DNA of 10,396 bases from positions 1-10,396 of the forward strand of contig JALXCS010000373.1 of assembly GCA_026990815.1 (NCBI GenBank), read 5' to 3'. Position 1 is the stretch's first letter; each line of letters opens with the position of its first letter. The notes below the pieces were generated by a model that did no database searches, had not been told where the DNA came from, and saw nothing but the letters and a program-made list of their open reading frames with translations. Position numbers and translations under genes: made by a program. Source of the DNA: Methylomonas sp. (lineage in GTDB: Bacteria; Pseudomonadota; Gammaproteobacteria; Methylococcales; Methylomonadaceae). Of this stretch, positions 5,482 through 10,396 are shown piece by piece.

Positions 5482-6393
5482 ATGAAAATTAGAGTTCTTG
5501 GCTCCGGTGCGGGCGGCGGCTTCCCTCAGTGGAATTGCAATTGCCGAAATTGTCATGGTGTTCGACATCACACGATCAGGGCAACGCCTCGTACCCAGTC
5601 TTCCATTGCAGTCAGTACTGACAATAGAAACTGGCTGCTATTTAACACATCACCCGATATTCTTGCGCAGTTACACGCATCCCCAGAAATTCAGCCCAAA
5701 GAAGGCGTACGCGACACAGGAATCAAGGCAATCATGCTGATTGACAGCCAAATTGACCATACCACCGGCCTGTTAATGCTACGAGAAGGAAAACCACTCG
5801 ATGTATATTGTACTGAAATGGTCAAGCAGGATTTAAGCACCGGCTTCCCGGTATTTAAAATGCTCGAAGATTATTGCACCGTTAATCATCACCCCATTCC
5901 TTGCGATGGCAGCAGCTTTACCATTCCAGGCATTGAAGATTTGCGCTTTTACACCCATGCATTAAAAAGTAAAGCGCCTCCTTATTCACCTCATCGCAAC
6001 GACCCACATGACGGCGATAATGTCGGCGTCATTATTGAACAAATCTCCACCGGCAAAAAAGTTTATTACTCGCCAGGGCTGGGAGAAATTGAGCCACACG
6101 TCATGAACGCAATGCAAGCAGCTGATTGCGTGATGGTGGATGGCACTTTCTGGACTGACGATGAAATGTCCAGCCAGAATATCAGCCCTAAAAAAGCCCG
6201 TGAAATTGGCCATCTGCCTCAATCTGGAGAAGGCGGGATGATTGAAATTTTAAATAAAGTGGAAAATACTCGCAAAATATTGATCCATATCAATAACACC
6301 AATCCTATTTTGGACGAAGATTCCGACCAGCGTAAAATACTGGATGCTGCCGGTATTGAAGTCAGTTATGACGGTATGGAAATTATTTTATAA
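5482..6393 (+). CDS. pqqB: PQQ biosynthesis protein PqqB
   Basis: A 303-residue cytosolic protein with the metallo-beta-lactamase fold. The family is reported to act as an iron-dependent hydroxylase on the Glu-Tyr-derived intermediate before PqqC. Visible: MKIRVLGSGAGGGFPQWNC at the start; the cysteine cluster C19, C21, C24 (C-N-C-R-N-C), which forms a structural zinc site; LFNTSPDI at ~53-60; SQIDHTTGLLMLRE, the family's metal-site region; and the later motifs VDGTFWTDDEM and GHLPQSGEGGM. The length is normal (about 300). No clear ribosome binding site precedes the ATG, although the N-terminus is exactly the family start. It lies 11 bp before pqqC in the operon. Confidence 0.97.
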   Translation: MKIRVLGSGAGGGFPQWNCNCRNCHGVRHHTIRATPRTQSSIAVSTDNRNWLLFNTSPDILAQLHASPEIQPKEGVRDTGIKAIMLIDSQIDHTTGLLMLREGKPLDVYCTEMVKQDLSTGFPVFKMLEDYCTVNHHPIPCDGSSFTIPGIEDLRFYTHALKSKAPPYSPHRNDPHDGDNVGVIIEQISTGKKVYYSPGLGEIEPHVMNAMQAADCVMVDGTFWTDDEMSSQNISPKKAREIGHLPQSGEGGMIEILNKVENTRKILIHINNTNPILDEDSDQRKILDAAGIEVSYDGMEIIL

Positions 6394-6404
6394 GGTATTT
6401 AGCA

Positions 6405-7133
6405 ATGAGCCCAACAGAACAACCCTGGACCCGAGAAGAATTTGAAGCCCAATTGCGGGGCATGGAAAAATATTACCACATTCATCATCCCTATCACACC
6501 ATGATGAACAAGGGTGAACTCAATAAAGAGCAACTTCAAGGCTGGGTGGCTAACCGGTTTTATTATCAGATCATGATTCCGATTAAGGATGCTAATATCC
6601 TGGCTAATTGCCCTGACAGGGAAACCCGCGCCCTTTGGATTCAACGCATCCTGGATCACGACGGCCATCCTGGCGACCCTGGCGGTATTGAAGCCTGGAT
6701 TCAACTAGGAATGGCTGTGGGCCTAACTCGGGAAGAAATTACTTCACTAAAGCATGTTCTGCCTGGCGTAAAATTTGCCGTTGACGCCTATGTAAATTTT
6801 GCCCGCAAATCAGATTGGCATGAAGCGGCCAGCTCCTCGTTAACGGAACTTTTTGCTCCAAAAATTCACAAACAAAGGCTGGATAATTGGCCAGAACTCT
6901 ACCCTTGGGTTGAGCAGGAAGGTTATACCTATTTTCGTAAACGCCTATCTGAAGCGCGACGCGATGTTGAGCATGGCCTGCAAATTACGCTGGACTGGTA
7001 CAAAACTCGGGAACAACAGGAAAAAATGCTGTCGATCCTGAAGTTCAAACTGGATGTTTTATGGTCAATGGCTGACGCAATGTACATGGCCTATATTCAC
7101 CACATGCCCCCTTATTACAATATTAACGACTAA
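6405..7133 (+). CDS. pqqC: Pyrroloquinoline-quinone synthase PqqC
   Basis: A 242-residue cofactorless oxidase that carries out the last step of PQQ synthesis: ring closure and an eight-electron oxidation of AHQQ by oxygen. The helical-bundle family motifs are all present: KYYHIHHPYH with His25; WVANRFYYQ with Arg51 and Gln55; and LDHDGHPGDPGGIEAW with His85. These are offset by one from the active-site residues His24, Arg50, Gln54 and His84 of the Klebsiella enzyme as I recall them. SSLTELFAP follows in the middle and the end is typical. AAGG lies 10 nt before the ATG. It is tightly spaced between pqqB (11 bp) and pqqD (8 bp), so one message is expected. Confidence 0.97.
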   Translation: MSPTEQPWTREEFEAQLRGMEKYYHIHHPYHTMMNKGELNKEQLQGWVANRFYYQIMIPIKDANILANCPDRETRALWIQRILDHDGHPGDPGGIEAWIQLGMAVGLTREEITSLKHVLPGVKFAVDAYVNFARKSDWHEAASSSLTELFAPKIHKQRLDNWPELYPWVEQEGYTYFRKRLSEARRDVEHGLQITLDWYKTREQQEKMLSILKFKLDVLWSMADAMYMAYIHHMPPYYNIND

Positions 7134-7141
7134 CCTCGCAA

Positions 7142-7414
7142 ATGGCACTTGATCCTGATTTACCGATTCGCTTTTCACCCATGCACCGGCTGCAATGGGA
7201 AGAAGCACAACAAAAAGATGTTATTCTGTATCCAGAAGGCATGGTGGAGCTCAACCAAAGCTCCGCTGAAATTCTTAAACTTTGTGATGGCAGCAGAAAT
7301 CTGGAGCAAATTGTGACTGAACTGGAAGCAAAATTTGCTGCCACTGGTCTTAAAGATGATATTCTTGGATTTTTACAGGTAGCTTTACAAAATGGCTGGA
7401 TCCAACAAAGCTAA
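7142..7414 (+). CDS. pqqD: PqqA-binding chaperone PqqD
   Basis: A 90-residue RiPP-recognition-element protein. PqqD binds the PqqA peptide and delivers it to the radical-SAM enzyme PqqE. The family pattern is clear: RFSPMHRLQWEEAQQKDVILYPEGMVELN at ~11-39 (the beta-hairpin that binds the peptide), then SSAEILKLCDGSRNLEQIVTEL, the helical part. The 3' end overlaps the pqqE start by 23 bp in another frame, which suggests translational coupling and equal amounts of the two partners. The ribosome binding site is weak. In some bacteria pqqD and pqqE are fused; here they are separate. Confidence 0.95.
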   Translation: MALDPDLPIRFSPMHRLQWEEAQQKDVILYPEGMVELNQSSAEILKLCDGSRNLEQIVTELEAKFAATGLKDDILGFLQVALQNGWIQQS

Positions 7415-8519
7415 CATAACCCCTCCGCGCTGGTTACTGGCAGAACTCACCTATTCCTGTCCGTTACAGTGCCCTTATTGCTCCAACCCTTTGGACTATG
7501 CTAAATATCCTTCAGAACTCAGCACCGAAGACTGGAAACGCGTACTCAGCCAGGCCCGAAAAATGGGCGCAGTTCAACTAGGCTTTTCTGGCGGCGAACC
7601 TTTAACTCGCCAAGATTTACCAGAACTGGTTAAACACGCTAGAGAACTCAGCTACTACTCTAATCTAATCACTTCCGGCTATGGTCTTGATGAGGAAAAA
7701 ATCATCCGGCTAAAAAATGCCGGACTCGACCATATCCAGGTCAGTATTCAGGCCAGCACTCAGGAGCTGAACGACCACCTTGCCGGCACAGAATCCTTCC
7801 AACATAAAAAACAGGTCGCTCATTTAGTCAAAAAACATGGCTATCCGATGGTGTTGTGCGTAGTCATTCATCGGGAAAACATCCATCAAATACAACAAAT
7901 CCTGGAAATGGCGGAAGGACTGGGTGCAGATTACCTAGAGTTGGCTAACACTCAATATTATGGCTGGGCGCACTTAAACCGTGATTTATTATTACCCACA
8001 AAAGAGCAATTTCTAGAGGCAGAAAAAATCGCCCAGGCTTTTAAAGAAAAAGTCGCCGGCAAAATGAAAATCTACTATGTCATCCCTGATTTTTATGAAG
8101 ACCGCCCTAAAGCCTGTATGAATGGCTGGGGAACGACTTTTTTAACCATCGCACCCGATGGCACCGCCTTGCCGTGCCATTCCGCCAGAGAATTACCCGG
8201 CCTTGACTGCCCTAATGTCAAAGATTACAGCATCGAAGAAATCTGGAACGAATCCAAAGCCTTCAATTTTTTCCGGGGTGATGACTGGATGAAAGAACCT
8301 TGTCGTAGCTGCGATGAAAAGCACAAAGATTACGGTGGCTGTCATTGCCAAGCCTATCTTTTGACCGGCGATATGTATAATGCCGACCCGGTTTGCAGCA
8401 AATCGCCTGAACATCATGTGATTGAAGAAGCGATTCAGGCTGCAAAACAAGTTGCAAACGACCCTAACGAAGCGCCTTTAATATTCCGTAACACCAAAGC
8501 CTCTAAAAAATTTTTTTAG
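7392..8519 (+). CDS. pqqE: PqqA peptide cyclase PqqE (radical SAM/SPASM)
   Basis: A 375-residue radical S-adenosylmethionine enzyme that forms the carbon-carbon bond between Glu and Tyr of PqqA, the first committed step. The radical-SAM Cx3Cx2C motif is C23, C27, C30 (SCPLQCPYC), and the AdoMet-binding GGEP is at 67-70. The C-terminal SPASM domain for auxiliary iron-sulfur clusters holds C242, C262, C273, C304, C307, C317, C319 and C335, in CMNGWG, PDGTALPCHS, CRSC and GGCHC contexts. The length is normal. It starts inside pqqD (23-bp overlap), with AGGT 12 nt upstream. A short A/T palindrome overlaps its last codons. It is the last pqq gene here; no pqqF or pqqG protease follows. Confidence 0.97.
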   Translation: MAGSNKANITPPRWLLAELTYSCPLQCPYCSNPLDYAKYPSELSTEDWKRVLSQARKMGAVQLGFSGGEPLTRQDLPELVKHARELSYYSNLITSGYGLDEEKIIRLKNAGLDHIQVSIQASTQELNDHLAGTESFQHKKQVAHLVKKHGYPMVLCVVIHRENIHQIQQILEMAEGLGADYLELANTQYYGWAHLNRDLLLPTKEQFLEAEKIAQAFKEKVAGKMKIYYVIPDFYEDRPKACMNGWGTTFLTIAPDGTALPCHSARELPGLDCPNVKDYSIEEIWNESKAFNFFRGDDWMKEPCRSCDEKHKDYGGCHCQAYLLTGDMYNADPVCSKSPEHHVIEEAIQAAKQVANDPNEAPLIFRNTKASKKFF

Positions 8520-8521
8520 AG
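8501..8521. terminator. Weak AT palindrome at the end of pqqE
   Basis: CTCTAAAAAA (8501-8510) and TTTTTTAGAG (8512-8521) are perfect inverted repeats overlapping the pqqE stop, at the convergent end of pqqE and the Crp/Fnr gene. The only G-C pairs are at the stem base, so as a terminator it would be weak; possibly bidirectional. Confidence 0.3.
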
Positions 8522-8543
8522 CTTCTCTTTTCCTCAAAAAAGA

Positions 8544-9260
8544 TTAATCATTTTCCGCAATTTGTTGCAGTTCAGGTTTATCAATATCAACAACAAGCGG
8601 ATCAGAAGTTTGCCGAATCACACCGAAACGTTTATATTCAGCAATGATTCGGCTCGCTGTTTCAGTCGTAATTCCCAGTAATGCACCTATGTCTTCTCTC
8701 CCAAGCAAAAGAGATTTCCCCAGCCCTTGCTCACAATTTTTTTCCAAATAAAGTAATAAATTTGCTACCCTTTTTTTGGCAGAACCCACTGTTAAATGTG
8801 CCAACCAAATATCCGCATCGGAAACAGCTTTTTGCCAACGAGATGTCAATCTTTTATGAAGTCTTGGCGATTCCCGATTTAATCGCTCAATTTCCTCAAC
8901 AGGAATACGGCAAATGGAGGTTTTTTGCAATACAATTGCCTGATGTAAATAGGGAGTAGCATTAAGCGCCTCCATTCCCCCTACATCACCTTGCCGTAGT
9001 AGTCTAACAATTCGATAATTGCCATTGGGCAACCAATGAACCAATTTCACCATTCCGGAACGAATGGTAAAAATGAATTTGGGAGGCATTGACTCATTGT
9101 ACAGGGTTTCACCTACCTCTAGATCATAATCATCAATGGGCAAATGGATTAGATTAAAATCCTCCTGAGTTAAGTCCGCAAATAAAACCAGATTGCGGAT
9201 CTCGCAATTTCGACATTTCTCAGCGCTTTCCCAAGCGGAATTAATTAATGCTAATTTCAT
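8544..9260 (-). CDS. Crp/Fnr-family transcriptional regulator (FNR-like)
   Basis: A 238-residue regulator with the family layout. A short N-terminal segment carries C16-x2-C19 (EKCRNCEIRNLVLF). A cyclic-nucleotide-binding-type beta-roll spans ~30-125, then a dimer helix, then a winged helix-turn-helix at ~185-220 (LLLGREDIGALLGITTETASR). The recognition helix has E200, S203 and R204, the E-xx-SR pattern by which FNR reads TTGAT half-sites. C117 (TSICRIP) matches the position of the distal FNR cluster ligand. However, the third N-terminal cysteine of E. coli FNR (six residues after the second) is absent, so a standard oxygen-sensing [4Fe-4S] cluster is uncertain. No ribosome binding site is visible; transcription may be leaderless. 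It converges on pqqE with a 24-bp gap. An FNR-like box lies 10 bp upstream of its start. Its targets are unknown. Confidence 0.92.
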   Translation of the reverse strand: MKLALINSAWESAEKCRNCEIRNLVLFADLTQEDFNLIHLPIDDYDLEVGETLYNESMPPKFIFTIRSGMVKLVHWLPNGNYRIVRLLRQGDVGGMEALNATPYLHQAIVLQKTSICRIPVEEIERLNRESPRLHKRLTSRWQKAVSDADIWLAHLTVGSAKKRVANLLLYLEKNCEQGLGKSLLLGREDIGALLGITTETASRIIAEYKRFGVIRQTSDPLVVDIDKPELQQIAEND

Positions 9261-9269
9261 AATCTGAGA

Positions 9270-9283
9270 TTGATAATTCTCAA
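9270..9283. promoter_or_regulatory. FNR-like operator between divergent genes
   Basis: TTGAT-AATT-CTCAA matches the FNR box TTGAT-N4-ATCAA at nine of ten positions. On the minus strand it overlaps a possible -10 (TATCAA, 9275-9270; -35 TTTACA at 9297-9292; 16-bp spacer) of the Crp/Fnr gene, implying negative autoregulation. On the plus strand its centre (9276.5) is about 42 bp before a start predicted from TAGCAT (9307-9312), the spacing of class II FNR-activated promoters. Confidence 0.6.
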
Positions 9284-9352
9284 TGTGCCAATGTAAATCT
9301 GGATGGTAGCATATCGGGCGAGGAAGGGATGAAATATGAAACGGAGGTAGTT

Positions 9353-9538
9353 ATGAAAAACCAACATATAAAAATAATTTTAGTTAGCCTAGGTGTTAGC
9401 AATACCGCGATTTGTTTAGCAGAAGATCTGAACAGCTCTGAACCCGAATACTTACCTAAAATAATACTAGAAGGCCAAATTCTAAGACCCGGAACGGTGG
9501 GTATTTTGCCAAACCAGGGCGGCATCAACAAAGGCTAA
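9353..9538 (+). pseudogene. 5' stub of a secreted-protein gene, 3' end replaced by rhs sequence
   Basis: It opens at an ATG with a strong GGAGG 7 nt upstream. The first ~23 residues form a typical Sec signal peptide: basic MKNQHIK, hydrophobic IILVSLGVSNTAICLA, cleavage before EDL. A short acidic/proline stretch follows (SSEPEYLPKIILEGQI). From about 9518 the DNA is the antisense of the RHS fragment, so the last residues and the stop at 9538 come from foreign sequence. The good translation signals suggest that it was once a longer exported protein. The family is not recognisable from this length. It is divergent from the Crp/Fnr gene and may be FNR-activated. It could still be expressed as a 61-residue peptide. 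Confidence 0.55.
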
Positions 9539-9960
9539 CAACCCGTGACCATAAATATAATAGCGGGTGATTTGATTACCGGCATTGGCTCCGGCCAGCA
9601 GGTTGCCTGCGGCATCGTAGATATATTTTGTGATCTGGCCGTTTCTGGTTGCTCTAATCCGGTTGCCCACGCCATCGTAAATATAGTTGTTGTTGCCGTA
9701 GCTGATCAGGCGATGAGCATAATCAAAGCTGAAAGTCGTCCCGTTTTTGGTTTTCAGTTGACCTTCGTTGTCATAGGTAAAACTATCTGATCCGGCACTG
9801 TTCAGACGATTTTTCTTGGCATTATAGCTGTAGTTTTGATTGTGGTTAATCAGCTTTTCCGGTAACTGCGGCGCTTCAACCAGGGCCTTGATGCGGTTAC
9901 CACTCGCGTCCAGGGTGTATTGGTAAATGGCGATAGTTACGCTCAGGTTGGTTTTGCTGT
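9518..9960 (-). pseudogene. RHS/YD-repeat protein fragment
   Basis: The minus-strand frame, open from 10015 to 9482, contains successive YD repeats: YQYTLDASGNRIKA, FTYDNEGQLKTKNG, YIYDGVGNRIRATRNGQITK, YIYDAAGNLLAG, and YYIYGHGLLAFVDAA. This is the stretch just before the conserved core end of RHS proteins, which are large secreted or cell-surface shells that often carry C-terminal toxins. RHS similarity stops near VDAA (9518) at one side and near 9950-9960 at the other. No start codon with a ribosome binding site is present: the frame begins at a TTG outside the repeat region. It is a broken internal piece lying opposite to the signal-peptide stub. Neither toxin nor immunity gene is visible. 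Confidence 0.8.
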
Positions 9961-10015
9961 GGGTAATGGTGAAATTAGGTATTGACAGGTTGGGTAGAAC
10001 AATAACAAAAACCAA

Positions 10016-10270
10016 CCTTTAAGGATTCGAAATTGTTGGGGTTCGTTCCTCACCCCAACTTACTGCGCTAACACCGGCATGTATGACAGTTTGATTAAGT
10101 TTAAGGAATGGAGTTATAAACCAAGGGCGCTGTAAATGAGGAAGTGCTTTAGTTCAGCTATGAGATATTTTGTTTGAGCAGGAAGGATATATCTGTGCTC
10201 ATTTGCTCGGAAGATAACCAATTGGAACCAGGCGCGCAGAGCAGCATCGGCTCTAATAATGTAAGTGCTT
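10016..10270. other. Non-coding gap between rhs fragment and IS256 element
   Basis: About 255 bp with no supported gene. Besides the palindromic repeat at 10035-10059 I find only a minus-strand frame (10158-10358) that translates the IS256 terminus and has no family resemblance or ribosome binding site. It probably holds remnants of earlier insertions. Confidence 0.5.
10035..10059. repeat. Palindromic interspersed repeat (REP-like)
   Basis: GTTGGGGT (10035-10042), nine bases TCGTTCCTC, ACCCCAAC (10052-10059), followed by TTAC. The form GTTGGG...CGTTCCTC...CCCAAC-YTAC is, from memory, an abundant intergenic repeat type in several bacterial genomes, including cyanobacteria and methanotrophs. 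Within this window it occurs once. Confidence 0.55.
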
Positions 10271-10396
10271 GGTAGTGTTCAAAAATCTGTGTCATTTTCA
10301 TAAAATGAAGAAATAACAAAGAGGAAGATTGATGACACACACATTTAATTTCGAACAAGCCATTAAGGATTTACAGTCAGGAAAAGATTTAACGGG
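10271..10396 (+). mobile_element. IS256-family insertion sequence, left end (partial)
   Basis: It begins with GGTAGTGTTCAAAAATCTGT and continues with the same 38 bp (10271-10308) as the palindrome at 76-113. A transposase gene starts 61 bp in. The right end lies outside the window, so the target duplication cannot be tested; the 9 bp before the left end are TAAGTGCTT. Confidence 0.85.
10332..10396 (+). CDS. IS256-family (Mutator-type) transposase, N-terminal part
   Basis: The ATG at 10332 has GAGGAAG about 5 nt upstream. The first 21 residues begin MTHTFNFEQAIKDLQSGKDL, and the FEQAxxxLQSGKxLTG pattern is the typical opening of IS256-family DDE transposases, which move the element by cut-and-paste or copy-out via a circle. 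The gene runs off the right edge, so intactness and the DDE residues cannot be judged. If it is active, it could in principle also mobilise the palindromic derivative at 76-134, which carries the same ends. Confidence 0.88.
   Translation, partial: MTHTFNFEQAIKDLQSGKDLT

Noticed and set aside
8520..8543. pqqF/pqqG protease or other pqq accessory gene after pqqE
   Set aside because: The operon ends at pqqE; the next gene is the convergent Crp/Fnr regulator. The peptide-processing protease must be encoded elsewhere.
10158..10358. 66-codon minus-strand frame
   Set aside because: It crosses the IS256 terminus and shares its FLHFMKMTQIFEHY stretch with the tail of the cas3 stub only because both translate the same inverted repeat. 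No ribosome binding site or family similarity.
1..10396. CRISPR array
   Set aside because: Because of the cas3 stub I looked for regularly spaced repeats of 28-37 bp and found none; the only long repeat is the IS256 terminus.

Overview
The window looks like part of the chromosome of a gammaproteobacterial methylotroph, probably a methanotroph of the Methylococcales. This is an inference. It rests on a compact pqqABCDE cluster, which supplies the cofactor of methanol dehydrogenases, on the moderate, slightly AT-rich base composition, on GroEL/GroES and MoeB of proteobacterial type, and on an E. coli-like type I-E cas3 start. No rRNA, tRNA or methanol dehydrogenase gene is present to settle the taxonomy.

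Left edge (1-1429): a scrap of an IS21-family istA gene (1-75) abuts a 59-bp perfect palindrome (76-134), which abuts the first ~82 codons of a type I-E cas3 (minus strand, 379-135). The palindrome shares its first 38 bp with the left end of the IS256-family element that begins at 10271, so it is best read as an internally deleted, transposase-less copy of that element. Upstream of the cas3 stub on the same strand is an intact WYL-domain regulator (458-1429).

Centre-left (1430-4065): about 440 bp with no convincing gene, then the groES-groEL operon on the minus strand. It has a clear intrinsic terminator, a sigma70-type promoter and a perfect CIRCE operator, so HrcA control is expected. A divergent moeB/thiF-type E1-like gene (4066-4809) starts on the other side of that promoter. 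A 68-residue single-span membrane protein of unknown function (4847-5053, minus) converges on moeB.

Centre-right (5114-8519): the PQQ operon pqqA-B-C-D-E on the plus strand. The 24-codon pqqA (5290-5364) is followed by an intrinsic terminator and then a possible second promoter for pqqB. This layout fits a high PqqA-to-enzyme ratio. pqqD and pqqE overlap by 23 bp. No pqqF/G protease gene is present here. A Crp/Fnr-family regulator (8544-9260, minus) converges on pqqE. Its recognition helix is FNR-like, and an FNR-like box lies in the divergent promoter region just upstream of it.

Right edge (9353-10396): a debris zone. The 5' end of a secreted-protein gene runs into an inverted fragment of an RHS/YD-repeat gene. 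A short palindromic repeat follows, then the start of an intact-looking IS256-family insertion sequence that continues beyond the window.

Functionally the core is cofactor supply (PQQ; sulfur-carrier activation by the MoeB/ThiF-type enzyme) plus protein folding. It is flanked on both sides by regions eroded by mobile elements, and the same IS256-type element appears on both flanks.
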